From Sulfurospirillum barnesii SES-3 (GTDB lineage Bacteria > Campylobacterota > Campylobacteria > Campylobacterales > Sulfurospirillaceae), in contig NC_018002.1 in the NCBI RefSeq assembly GCF_000265295.1, positions 1,550,001 through 1,614,000 on the forward strand: 64,000 nt of DNA, written 5' to 3'. The notes below the pieces were generated by a model that saw only the letters and a program-made list of their open reading frames with translations, made no database searches and was not told where the DNA came from. Below, piece after piece: positions 43,832-52,259 of this stretch (position 1 is the stretch's first letter; each line of letters begins with the position of its first letter). Position numbers and translations under genes: made by a program.

Positions 43832-43859
43832 AAAAACGGCACGTTGATGTGCCGTTTTT
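43832..43859 (-). terminator. Strong terminator after the second DUF4198 gene
   Basis: Perfect 11-bp stem: AAAAACGGCAC (43832-43842), 6-base loop, GTGCCGTTTTT (43849-43859). On the minus strand a T-tract follows. It lies 5 bases after the DUF4198 stop at 43865. A TTTACATGTAAAA copy begins immediately beyond it. Confidence 0.8.
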
Positions 43860-43864
43860 CGGCC

Positions 43865-44500
43865 TTATTTCACACTAAAATGCAAGGTCATCACATAATT
43901 GGTTTGATCATACGCAATCCCCTCAGCCTCGCCTTTGGTTTTATCGGTGTAGTCCAGTTGTGCCACATAATTACCCAACCACGGGGTTTGAAGGGTTACT
44001 TTTCCTGCTTCATCGCTCATAAAATTTTTACTCCATGTATTAGGAGCCATGAGTGCCACTTTAGCTTTAGGAAGCGCTTTGCCATCTAGCATCAGGGTAA
44101 ACGTGTTACTATTTGGTGATTCTGGAACCATATCAAGCGCTAAAAGTGTTTTACTCTCACTGCGTCCCTCACGGGCTAGAAAAATCGTACGCACGGTAAA
44201 ATCAACAAATTTTCCCTTGCGAGGCGTCATCACTTCCGTGACACCCATATCGCCTACTTTATTGACAAAAATGGCAATGCCATCCTCACCTCGTACCGTT
44301 TTAAGATACGCATCTTTAGGACTGAGCTCAACGCCTTTAATCGCATCCAAACGTTTCCCATCCGCCTTTTCTTTAAAAGATAGCCAATGTCCAAAGTACT
44401 CATGAAGCACAGAGCCCTCACGCTCCAACCACAACTGATGTGCTGCCAAAGGCGCACTTAATCCAATAATAGCCATAAAAGCTAACAAACTTTTTTTCAT
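43865..44500 (-). CDS. DUF4198 periplasmic protein 2
   Basis: A 211-residue exported DUF4198-like protein. Signal peptide ends APLAAHQ; mature start HQLWLEREG, then EYFGHWLSFKEK and C-terminal TPWLGNYVAQLDYTDK and YVMTLHFSVK. The mature N-terminal histidine could ligate copper or nickel. It follows TonB receptor 3 by 18 bases. Only distantly similar to DUF4198 protein 1. Confidence 0.75.
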   Translation of the reverse strand: MKKSLLAFMAIIGLSAPLAAHQLWLEREGSVLHEYFGHWLSFKEKADGKRLDAIKGVELSPKDAYLKTVRGEDGIAIFVNKVGDMGVTEVMTPRKGKFVDFTVRTIFLAREGRSESKTLLALDMVPESPNSNTFTLMLDGKALPKAKVALMAPNTWSKNFMSDEAGKVTLQTPWLGNYVAQLDYTDKTKGEAEGIAYDQTNYVMTLHFSVK

Positions 44501-44518
44501 GTTTTCTCCTTAAGATAT

Positions 44519-46483
44519 TTAAAATACGTATTTAAAGGACGCTCTAAAATCACGCCCCGCTTCTTCAACCAAAGTATCACCGCTCTCAAATGACGTTTGT
44601 GCGTAGTACTCTTTGTCAAAGAGGTTGTTGATGGCAAAATAAAGCGTTAAATTTTTCAAAGATGCAGGTTTATACTCCAAAGAGAGGTCATGCACCACAT
44701 AACTATCCCGCTTAATCTCATCGTCCAATTTACCCACAGAAGTCAGCGTATAGCCTAGAGAAAACTGGGGATTCATGCGCCATGAAGTATCCCAAACCAA
44801 GGTATCGCCTACAGAACCCGCAATACGTCTACTTAAAATGGCAACACCGTTTTCATCCTCCACATTGGCATGTAAAAAACTCAGCGAAGTTTTAAAAGGA
44901 GCCAGGGCATACGAGGCTTTAAGTTCATAGCCTTTGGAGATGACATCCACATCGCTGTTATAAATATTTGCAATGGTAGGACCACCTGCTGGATTTTTGG
45001 AAATTAAATCTGAAATAGTCGTTTTAAAGAGGCTCACACCTAAGACGATACTGTCTGTATCTGCCAAAAGGCTTTTAGTTTTATAGCGGAGTCCCCCCTC
45101 AATCTGTTTAGAACTCTCAGGCTCCAAATCGCCATTTAACGTGCCATTAAAGGTGGTTGCTGCATTGGCGTTAGAGAGCCATTGCACAGGAATGACACTG
45201 CCGATTTTAATCGCCTCACGGTAATTGGTAAAAGCGGTCAATCCCTCGATGAGTTCAATATCTAAGCCAACATTGGGGGAAAATTCATGCCCTGTCACTT
45301 CATTGCTAGGGCCGTATTCGATGGAATACTCATCCAATCGGACGCCATAGCGCAACGTGGCAATTTGATAATTGGAACTGCCTTGAACAAAAGCGCCTAA
45401 GGTTTTAGAGGTATTGGTGATGTCGCCTGAGCTGGCTTTAGTAACACCATCTTCAATATCATAATCCATCCCCACACTAAAAAGATGATTGACATCTCCT
45501 GTCGCAAAACCTAGCGTATTTTTAATATTTCCACCGTAGTTTTGACTACTTACATCCGTATGATTGGTTTTGTTGTCGTAATTGCGGTCGTTGTAGTACA
45601 CGTTTGCCTTAAGATCAATCCACTCGCTTTGGGGATTGTAACGATAATCAAGCGTATAGGTATCACGTGTCGTGATGATATGACTGGTCGCCGCATTTGG
45701 ATCTGGTACACCCATATCACTTCCAGAACTGCCTGCAATATAATGCCCATCATTGGTCGTATGTGTCGCTCCAAGTTTTAGACTGTGGTCATAATAGTCG
45801 AGTAAACTCGCTTTAAAGAAGTAGTTTCTATCTTTAACAGCGGTGTTATCCGCATCACCACCCTTACCTGTTCGATAATCGTGCTGATTGAGCCCAGAGA
45901 CATCCAGTAAAATGCCCACATGCCCACTTTTTCCATACACGGAAGTCCCACCACGCACGCCATCTGAAGCACTGTAATAGCCACCTCGAAGCGTAGCTCC
46001 TAGCTCTTGCCCCTCTTTAAGTAAATCTTGCGCATCCACCGTTTCAAAGGCAATGCTTCCCCCCAATGCCCCATTGCCTTTATCGGCTCCTGCAATGGTT
46101 GAAACCTCAACACTTTTAAGCAATGAAGGATCAATACTCCCCACATCACCCATGTGCTGAAACAGACTTCCACCTTGTTTTGCGCCATCAATGGTAATGT
46201 TAAGATTGTTTCCCTCAATACCTCGTAGATAAACCCTTTGGGCATTTCTCGCCCCACCGCCCACCAAGACGGAAGGCTCATTTTTAAAGACCTCTTTCAT
46301 CTCTTTGGCTTGTGTTTTCTCCAAACTCTCTTTGGAAATTACTTTGGCTTCACCAATACCACTCAAAGCCTCTTCCATCAAAGTCACACTCTCTAAGGTA
46401 ATAAAAGCATCGGCTAACATACCCTCAGGAAGCAGACATAAAGATGCCACCAAACTAAGCCCTAAAACGCCTTTTTTTCGCAT
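44519..46483 (-). CDS. TonB-dependent outer-membrane receptor 3
   Basis: A 654-residue receptor. Signal peptide (GLSLVASLCLLPEGMLAD) and TonB box LESVTLME are followed by a plug (FKNEPSVLVGGGARNAQRVYLRG; LNITIDGAKQGGSLFQHMG; GALGGSIAFETVDAQDLL) and barrel ending RASFKYVF. The plug is close to receptor 1 at 27968 and to haem-type receptors. A Fur-like palindrome lies 148-164 bases upstream (46631) and a TTTACATGTAAA copy 20 bases upstream. Confidence 0.87.
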   Translation of the reverse strand: MRKKGVLGLSLVASLCLLPEGMLADAFITLESVTLMEEALSGIGEAKVISKESLEKTQAKEMKEVFKNEPSVLVGGGARNAQRVYLRGIEGNNLNITIDGAKQGGSLFQHMGDVGSIDPSLLKSVEVSTIAGADKGNGALGGSIAFETVDAQDLLKEGQELGATLRGGYYSASDGVRGGTSVYGKSGHVGILLDVSGLNQHDYRTGKGGDADNTAVKDRNYFFKASLLDYYDHSLKLGATHTTNDGHYIAGSSGSDMGVPDPNAATSHIITTRDTYTLDYRYNPQSEWIDLKANVYYNDRNYDNKTNHTDVSSQNYGGNIKNTLGFATGDVNHLFSVGMDYDIEDGVTKASSGDITNTSKTLGAFVQGSSNYQIATLRYGVRLDEYSIEYGPSNEVTGHEFSPNVGLDIELIEGLTAFTNYREAIKIGSVIPVQWLSNANAATTFNGTLNGDLEPESSKQIEGGLRYKTKSLLADTDSIVLGVSLFKTTISDLISKNPAGGPTIANIYNSDVDVISKGYELKASYALAPFKTSLSFLHANVEDENGVAILSRRIAGSVGDTLVWDTSWRMNPQFSLGYTLTSVGKLDDEIKRDSYVVHDLSLEYKPASLKNLTLYFAINNLFDKEYYAQTSFESGDTLVEEAGRDFRASFKYVF

Positions 46484-46630
46484 ACTATCTCCTTAGGAAT
46501 CTTTACATGTAAAACGGTAAATATCCTGTTTTATAAAAGGTAGACGATACTGGCTGGCTAAGTGTTGTGGCTGGCTATATCATAAATAAAAGTGATAGTA
46601 TAAATAGAATTAGCTTAATTATCTATAAAC

Positions 46631-46647
46631 ATGATAATCTTTATCAT
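46631..46647 (-). promoter_or_regulatory. Fur-like operator upstream of TonB receptor 3
   Basis: ATGATAATCTTTATCAT is a perfect 7-3-7 inverted repeat, the cleanest example in the window, in the 238-base gap between the PepSY gene end and the receptor start. Confidence 0.65.
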
Positions 46648-46670
46648 AAAATAAAAATAGGAAAACTCGC

Positions 46671-46694
46671 TTGAGTGCCTAAAAAAGCACTCAA
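46671..46694 (-). terminator. Terminator of the PepSY gene at 46722
   Basis: TTGAGTGC (46671-46678), 8-base loop, GCACTCAA (46687-46694), a perfect 8-bp stem 28 bases after the PepSY stop, followed on the minus strand by mixed T-rich DNA. Convincing stem, weak tail. Confidence 0.55.
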
Positions 46695-46721
46695 AACGCT
46701 AAAAAGAATAAGGAAAAATAA

Positions 46722-47882
46722 TTATGGTGTTGGTTTTAAAAACTTTTTGTGTAGTTTTTTACGTCTATTGATATAAAGTATAACGCCTGTTAGAGCAAAT
46801 AAGAGCATCCCTAAACTGGCTAAGAAAATCACGATTCTTCCACCCCATCCAAAAAATTCTCCACTGTGAAGCGGTAACATACTCGTCAAAATTTGTTCTC
46901 CCACTCCTTTATCTTCGTAGCGTGTATGCGAGAGTACTTTTAAATCTTTCATCTGGACACTAAGCATATTTATCGCCTGTGAATGGGGAGCATTTTCATC
47001 CATATAAGTAAACTCATACACCCCTTTAGAAGAAGGTAGACGCAGTGTAGCATAGGCATAAGGCTTGGATAATGTCGATTCAAAAAAACTCCATGCTTGC
47101 GTTACACCCTCCACAGCAACTGGCTTTTGAATGCTTTTTACTTCCGTTAGAGACTCAGCTTGTTTGGGCATCTTTTTTTGTCCATGATGCATCCCTTTTT
47201 TGGGCATTTCAACGCCTGCCATAGTATACAAAGAGGCTCTATACCAATCGTACGACCAAAAAAGCCCCGTAAGAGAAATGAACACTAAAAAGGGAAACAT
47301 CCATAAAGAAGAAGCGCTATGCAACTGATACAAAAAGCCTCTGCCTTTGGCTTTAAAATTAATGCTAAGACTCTTTTTAAGGCTTCTTCGAATACTTCCC
47401 CAATACAAATATACCCCAGAGAAACAAAGAATAATAAGCCCAATGGTTGATGCCCCAACCAATTGTTTTCCCACTTCTGATAGCATTAAGCGACGGTGTA
47501 AATCCAATGTAGCTCTGAAAAATTGACGCCCTTTGAGCTCAGGGAGTAATTCACCTGTGTAAGGGTTCATGTAATACACCATCGTATTTCTTCCCCCACC
47601 CTGACCTTGCACACTAATGGAAGCAGACGCTTTTGGGTCTGAGAAAAGAGTGATTGCGCTGGGCGTAGCATTGGGTTTAGCCATTGCAAATGCTTCTAAA
47701 AGGGCTTCTGGCGTAAGGCGTTCTTGTTCACGTACCGTAACCACTAAACTCTCTTTATTTATCATCTCAAAAATCTCTTTTTCATAAGAGAGCACTGCCC
47801 CACTAAGCCCCACAATAACCAAAACAGTTCCTGCAAAAAGCCCTAAAAACCAATGCACATAAAACCATACCTTCTTTTGCAT
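46722..47882 (-). CDS. PepSY-type ferric-chelate reductase-like membrane protein 2
   Basis: A 386-residue PepSY_TM protein. N-terminal YVHWFLGLFAGTVLVIVGLSGAVLSY, DLHRRLML, LHSASSLWMFPFLVFISLTGLFWS and LPLHSGEFFGWGGRIVIFLASLG carry the membrane histidines thought to hold haem in this family. A His/Met-rich loop (GMHHGQKKMPKQ) lies between helices. It probably reduces ferric siderophores or haem iron in the periplasm. ATG at 47882 is used; GAGGAG lies 9 bases upstream. An in-frame TTG is 9 bases earlier. Confidence 0.83.
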   Translation of the reverse strand: MQKKVWFYVHWFLGLFAGTVLVIVGLSGAVLSYEKEIFEMINKESLVVTVREQERLTPEALLEAFAMAKPNATPSAITLFSDPKASASISVQGQGGGRNTMVYYMNPYTGELLPELKGRQFFRATLDLHRRLMLSEVGKQLVGASTIGLIILCFSGVYLYWGSIRRSLKKSLSINFKAKGRGFLYQLHSASSLWMFPFLVFISLTGLFWSYDWYRASLYTMAGVEMPKKGMHHGQKKMPKQAESLTEVKSIQKPVAVEGVTQAWSFFESTLSKPYAYATLRLPSSKGVYEFTYMDENAPHSQAINMLSVQMKDLKVLSHTRYEDKGVGEQILTSMLPLHSGEFFGWGGRIVIFLASLGMLLFALTGVILYINRRKKLHKKFLKPTP

Positions 47883-47970
47883 CTCTTGCAACTCCTCATA
47901 CCTTAAAAACTCTCTGAGTTTAATTTTAACAATGGAACCTTAACGATTTGATAATAATTTCTAAAAAAGA

Positions 47971-47996
47971 GTGATAAGGGATTGCGCCCTTATCAC
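47971..47996 (-). terminator. Terminator of tonB
   Basis: GTGATAAGGG (47971-47980), 6-base loop, CCCTTATCAC (47987-47996), a perfect 10-bp stem directly after the tonB stop; on the minus strand it is followed by CTCTTTTTT. Confidence 0.8.
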
Positions 47997-47997
47997 T

Positions 47998-48729
47998 TTA
48001 ACGCAGTTTAAAGGCGATGGGAAGAATAACCGTACTCAAGCTTTTTGGTTTTGGCAATTGCACGCCTTGAAGTTTTAGAGCAGCTTCAAGTGCCGCTTCA
48101 TCTAAACTCGTTCTATTAGAACTTTTATGAATCGTAGCACTAACAAGCCTTCCATCCGTATCAATAAGCAAAGCAATATGAACCACCCCATTCCATCCCA
48201 TACGGCGTGCGACACTTGGATAAATTAAACGAGAGAGCACTTTATCACGGATAATTTCAAAATCAGTACGCTCATACGCCTCCGCACTGGTAGAACTTGG
48301 TGTCATAGGAGTTGTAGCAGAAGCATTGCTTACAGGGTGTGCGACAGGGGTCGTTTGGGGTATAGAGTACTCCACGGGTTGTTCCATCACCTTTTCTTGA
48401 AACGCTTTGGGCTCTTCTAGAGGTTTTGGCTTTGGTTTTGGTTTTTCTATTGGTTTTACCACAGGTTCAATGGGCTTAGGAGGCTCAATGGGTTTGACCT
48501 GTTCCACCATCGGCTCAGGTTGCGGAGGTGTTGGTATTTCTGGCTTTGGTGCTATACGTTCAATATTTGAAATCTCAATCACAATCGCCTTACTTGACAT
48601 AAGGTGCGTTGTCGTCTGCTCCATAAAAAGAAGGTAGAATCCTATCACACTTACATGTAAAACAAAAGAGAGAAACAGTGCTCTTCCCTCAGCATTTCCC
48701 TGTGCTATCTTATACATGAACGGCGACAT
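47998..48729 (-). CDS. tonB: TonB energy-transducing protein
   Basis: A 243-residue protein linking the ExbBD motor to outer-membrane receptors. One N-terminal helix (FLSFVLHVSVIGFYLLF) is followed by a proline-rich span with Pro-Lys/Pro-Glu repeats (PKPKPKPLEEPK), and a C-terminal TonB domain (YPSVARRMGWNGVVHIALLID; SLDEAALEAALKLQGVQLPKP). AAGGAG precedes the ATG. Last gene of exbB-exbD-hemP-tonB. A TTACATGTAA copy at 48651 encodes the LHV of the membrane helix. Confidence 0.94.
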   Translation of the reverse strand: MSPFMYKIAQGNAEGRALFLSFVLHVSVIGFYLLFMEQTTTHLMSSKAIVIEISNIERIAPKPEIPTPPQPEPMVEQVKPIEPPKPIEPVVKPIEKPKPKPKPLEEPKAFQEKVMEQPVEYSIPQTTPVAHPVSNASATTPMTPSSTSAEAYERTDFEIIRDKVLSRLIYPSVARRMGWNGVVHIALLIDTDGRLVSATIHKSSNRTSLDEAALEAALKLQGVQLPKPKSLSTVILPIAFKLR

Positions 48730-48742
48730 ACCCTCTCCTTTT

Positions 48743-48871
48743 CTATTTTGTCAAAATAAGCTTGTCATCTTTGGTGATACGAAGCACATACTCTACGCCA
48801 TTATGGACAATTTTAATAATCTTATCTTCCCCAAACAAATACTTAGAATCCACAACTTTTTGCTTACTCAT
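48743..48871 (-). CDS. hemP: HemP/HmuP-family hemin uptake protein (42 aa)
   Basis: A 42-residue protein with the HemP hallmark near the C-terminus: HNGVEYVLRITKDDKLILTK. ATG at 48871 overlaps the exbD stop by 8 bases; the stop lies 13 bases before tonB. HemP/HmuP proteins occur in haem-uptake operons and in some bacteria regulate haem genes. Its presence points to haem among the imported iron sources. Confidence 0.85.
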   Translation of the reverse strand: MSKQKVVDSKYLFGEDKIIKIVHNGVEYVLRITKDDKLILTK

Positions 48872-49247
48872 TTTTATTTACCACCATGCCAATTTTTTCA
48901 ATTTCTTTGGCTTTGAGTAAATCAATAATATAAATAAAATCTTCATACGCTGCCATTTTATCGGCACTAATCGCTACAGAATCTTCTTTGCTAAGCGTTT
49001 CAAACTTTACATGTAAATCTTCACGCACAACGGCTTCGCCATTAATAAAAAACTGATGATCTGCGGTAATGCCAATTTCATAAAATTTTGGCTCTACCTT
49101 GCTAAAATTGCTTGCTTGTGGGAGAGAAATTTCTATTTTACCTAAAGCAATAAACGAAGAAACCGTTAAAACAATGGTCAATAAAACCAGCATAATGTCA
49201 ATTAATGGAACGACATTAATTCCCTCAACCCGCTTTAATGATTTCAT
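48864..49247 (-). CDS. exbD: ExbD biopolymer-transport protein
   Basis: Proton-channel partner of ExbB, 127 residues. The membrane helix begins NVVPLIDIMLVLLTIVLTVSSF, with the essential aspartate in PLID. The C-terminal periplasmic domain is typical. ATG at 49247 fits family length; a GTG 12 bases upstream is possible. Overlaps exbB by 23 bases. Confidence 0.92.
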   Translation of the reverse strand: MKSLKRVEGINVVPLIDIMLVLLTIVLTVSSFIALGKIEISLPQASNFSKVEPKFYEIGITADHQFFINGEAVVREDLHVKFETLSKEDSVAISADKMAAYEDFIYIIDLLKAKEIEKIGMVVNKNE

Positions 49248-49659
49248 CTTCCCACTCACTTATCGCCACATCGACTTTACGCATAAATCCGCCGTAAATC
49301 ATGGTTGCAGGAATCGCCACAATCAAACCCGCCGCAGTGACCTTCAAAGCAAGAGCAAGTCCTACAATAACTTTAGAGGTGTCAAGCGCTCCACCACTCA
49401 TTCCAATGTCATAAAAAACAACCATAATGCCACCAACCGTTCCTAAAAGCCCAACATAAGGGGCGTTTGAGCCCATCAATGAAATGATGGTAAGGTTTTT
49501 TGAAACATCCCGCTCAAGGCTACTTTTTGTTCTGTATGTGTTTACATGTAAAGACTTAAAAAAGAAGTATCGCTCAATACTATACCCCACAACCAAAATG
49601 CTCATTAGAAATAAAATTCCTAACGCCCCATAATCTACCGCTAATTTAATATTTTCCAT
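49225..49659 (-). CDS. exbB: ExbB biopolymer-transport protein
   Basis: Motor subunit of 144 residues, short as in other Campylobacterota ExbB proteins. Three helices: LGILFLMSILVVGYSIERYFFFK, NAPYVGLLGTVGGIMVVFY, and KVTAAGLIVAIPATMIYGGF. First gene of the operon. An imperfect Fur-like site lies 17-31 bases upstream (49676-49690). A TTACATGTAA copy at 49542 encodes LHV. Confidence 0.92.
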   Translation of the reverse strand: MENIKLAVDYGALGILFLMSILVVGYSIERYFFFKSLHVNTYRTKSSLERDVSKNLTIISLMGSNAPYVGLLGTVGGIMVVFYDIGMSGGALDTSKVIVGLALALKVTAAGLIVAIPATMIYGGFMRKVDVAISEWEDEIIKAG

Positions 49660-49675
49660 TTGCCCTCTATTGTTG

Positions 49676-49690
49676 TAATAACCATTATCA
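49676..49690 (-). promoter_or_regulatory. Imperfect Fur-like box before exbB
   Basis: Minus strand TGATAATGGTTATTA has a perfect left half (TGATAAT) and a degenerate right half. It is 17 bases from the exbB start. A similar left half (TGATAATGG) occurs upstream of the receptor at 57902. Weak on sequence, supported by context. Confidence 0.4.
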
Positions 49691-49813
49691 GTATTTTAGA
49701 GTTTTTGTCCTTAAGCCACTATGAAATCAATAGCTTTTATCAAAAATAAAGAAATTTTAATTAAGTCAAACAAACTCTACTAAATGTATTGTTCACATTA
49801 AGTAAACCCTTCT

Positions 49814-50998
49814 CTAGACCAAAGAGGGCTCTGATTCAACCTGCACTTTTCTCGACGCAAACAAAACTAAAAGCGCAAAGGCAATGGCAGCAAAAACAAA
49901 AGGAACAATGGGGTCAATTTTATATAATAAAGTGCTAACCATCGGTCCTACAATCATTCCCATCCCTTGCGCTGAAGAGACCGTTCCAGCAGCAGCACCT
50001 TGTTCTAGCTCACTAACATTATTGGCAGCAAGTGCTTGAAAGGCAGGGAAAATAAATCCCATTCCAAATGTAGCGATACAAAATCCAAGTCCTAAAGGAA
50101 TCACCGTATGGCTTAATGAAATCAAGACATAACCAAGCGCTGCGATACTTCCACCCAGACGCAACCACGTGTGAGGGCTACATCCTTTGATTTTGGAGAC
50201 AAGTACTTGCGCCACAATAAAGCAAATCCCCAGCAGTGATAAAATAATACCTGTCACCTTTGCCGTTTCATTTGCCTCTAACGCTAGAGTATCTAAAATA
50301 AAAAATCCTAAGCAGACCTGAGAGGTAATCACACTGTACATCGTTAAAAATGCCGCAATCATCGGCAAACGCAGCCTCACATCACTCCATTTTGGATGGG
50401 GAATCTCCTCAACATGATGTTTAGGTGTTTTAGGAATCGTCTTATAGACTAAAAATGCCGCAATGATAGGCAAAATAGCAAAGGTATAAAGAGGCACGTG
50501 TAAGCCGTACACCGCTAAAAATCCTCCAAGAGCTGGTCCTAAAATCATACCAATGCCATTAGACGCACCTAATTTTGCCATATACCCTGTACGGTTTTTC
50601 GCATCGACTTTATCGGCAATTAAGGCACTTGAAACCGCAGGAATTGCGGCATAAAAAAGACCGATTAAGCCTCTGACACACACCAGCATTACCAAAGAGA
50701 GAAGCAGGGTTGGCACATTTACAAGCGCATAATCAATAAAAACAGCTAAGAGCAAATAGGAAAACCCTACCCCTAAAACCCCTAACAATAAAACAGGCTT
50801 TCGCCCTATTCTATCACTCTTTTTTCCCCAATACCGTGCCATCACCACCCAAATAACCCCTGCAAGAGCCACCGTGAGACCCGCATGCCACTCTTCCATT
50901 TTAAGTGCTCGAATAATCGGTCCAACAACCGCTAAAAATGCCATCATTGCCGCTACACATAACACATTTACAATCATTAACGTTTTCATCTCTTTCAT
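49814..50998 (-). CDS. MFS transporter (drug/siderophore efflux type)
   Basis: A 394-residue major facilitator with 12 predicted helices. The DHA1-type loop YWGKKSDRIGRKPVLLLG follows helix 2, and LGASNGIGMILGPALGGFLA is the helix-5 motif C of antiporters. This fits export rather than import. It ends the 60.1-49.8 kb minus-strand siderophore block, so it may export a siderophore or its stripped form. AAGGAG precedes the ATG. Confidence 0.82.
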   Translation of the reverse strand: MKEMKTLMIVNVLCVAAMMAFLAVVGPIIRALKMEEWHAGLTVALAGVIWVVMARYWGKKSDRIGRKPVLLLGVLGVGFSYLLLAVFIDYALVNVPTLLLSLVMLVCVRGLIGLFYAAIPAVSSALIADKVDAKNRTGYMAKLGASNGIGMILGPALGGFLAVYGLHVPLYTFAILPIIAAFLVYKTIPKTPKHHVEEIPHPKWSDVRLRLPMIAAFLTMYSVITSQVCLGFFILDTLALEANETAKVTGIILSLLGICFIVAQVLVSKIKGCSPHTWLRLGGSIAALGYVLISLSHTVIPLGLGFCIATFGMGFIFPAFQALAANNVSELEQGAAAGTVSSAQGMGMIVGPMVSTLLYKIDPIVPFVFAAIAFALLVLFASRKVQVESEPSLV

Positions 50999-51020
50999 CG
51001 TTTACTCCTTCCTTACCCTC

Positions 51021-52259
51021 TTATCCTATGCATTCTACATGCGTTGTCTGTTCATCTTTTACGACCACTTCACCGCTGACATACCATGCGAAAAGGCTTG
51101 TTGCTACAGCTATCAGTGAAGTCGCCACAATAACATTGATATAACCAAATTTTCCCGCTAAACTCATGGCAACACCTGCGGAGAGAATCCCTGAAAAACT
51201 AAACACACAGTGTTGCATCGCATACTCTAAAGCAGGTGAATGCTCCACATGATCCATCATCAGTGTTGAAAGTACCGTCGCTGAGGGGCTGTAAAGAAAC
51301 ATCACCGAACCAATGGCTAACATACTAAAACCAAAATGCGCATACCCCAAAGCGGGCAAAAGCAAAAACAAAACACCAATACTCTGCGCAAACGGTGTCC
51401 AAATCAAAATCACCCTTCGACCAAACCGCTCAATCAGCCATCCCGCACCAAAGGCACCCACAATGCCCAATAAAGAACCAAACATACTAATATTAAGCCC
51501 AATATGATCCAACCGCCATCCTGCATCCACTAAAATTGGCGTCATTAATCCATACGCACCACTGATACACACAGGATACGCCAACAAAAGCATAAACCAA
51601 CGACGTTTCTGCTGACCTCTCCAAAAACGATAAAAATCCCGCCATGAAGGTTCATGCGATTTAACAGTATAAATGGCATGTGGCTCTTTAAAAAAAAGCA
51701 GTTGTACAAGCGAAGTTGCCGTACCTGCACATAAAATGAGCATGGCGTAAAACCAACCAAAATGCTCATAGACAATCAACACCAATCCCCCACCAATAAA
51801 CATGCCAATAAGTCCGCCCCCAATTTTGAGGGCATTGACCATGCCTCGATCTTTTGCCAAAACAATTTTATAGGCCAACGCATCCACAGCAATGTCTTGT
51901 GATGCCGCAAAAAAGGCAAAAAAGGCACATCCAATTAAAAGTGGCTGAAGCTGTGTGAGTACATCAAAACGGCTTACATGTAAAAGGCTAAGCACCATCA
52001 AACTCTGCCAAATAAAAAGCCACGTTCGATAATGCCCAAAGCGTTTAAAGCGTACTTTATCGATTAAAGGTGCCCATAAAAAACGAAATATCATAAAAAG
52101 CCCTAAAAAATAAATAAGACCCAACTGCTCTAAGGGAATCCCACTTTTACGCAAAATAGCCACCAAAGCCTCCATAAAAAAACCCAGTCCTAAATACTGA
52201 GAAACATAGAGATTGAGTAACAAAGATTTGTGTCGCAGTGGGATGTGTGAGCTTTTCAT
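51021..52259 (-). CDS. RhtX/FptX/YbtX-type siderophore MFS transporter
   Basis: A 412-residue major facilitator related to AmpG and the siderophore importers RhtX and FptX: LGLIYFLGLFMIFRFLWAPLIDKV, FAASQDIAVDALAYKIV and GMVNALKIGGGLIGMFIGGG. The ATG overlaps the ABC gene (TCATGA). In yersiniabactin loci the homologous position is held by YbtX. The protein may move a ferric siderophore across the inner membrane or recycle it. Confidence 0.85.
   Translation of the reverse strand: MKSSHIPLRHKSLLLNLYVSQYLGLGFFMEALVAILRKSGIPLEQLGLIYFLGLFMIFRFLWAPLIDKVRFKRFGHYRTWLFIWQSLMVLSLLHVSRFDVLTQLQPLLIGCAFFAFFAASQDIAVDALAYKIVLAKDRGMVNALKIGGGLIGMFIGGGLVLIVYEHFGWFYAMLILCAGTATSLVQLLFFKEPHAIYTVKSHEPSWRDFYRFWRGQQKRRWFMLLLAYPVCISGAYGLMTPILVDAGWRLDHIGLNISMFGSLLGIVGAFGAGWLIERFGRRVILIWTPFAQSIGVLFLLLPALGYAHFGFSMLAIGSVMFLYSPSATVLSTLMMDHVEHSPALEYAMQHCVFSFSGILSAGVAMSLAGKFGYINVIVATSLIAVATSLFAWYVSGEVVVKDEQTTHVECIG

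Noticed and set aside
45542-45781. Opposite-strand and shifted frames of 60-90 codons inside TonB receptors and ATPases as overlapping genes
   Set aside because: No ribosome sites, no family resemblance, and composition expected from the complement of the real coding frames.
48407-48560. Pro-Lys/Pro-Glu repeats in tonB as a separate repeat element, with an opposite-strand reading frame
   Set aside because: This is the normal periplasm-spanning segment of TonB; the reverse frame is a low-complexity shadow.
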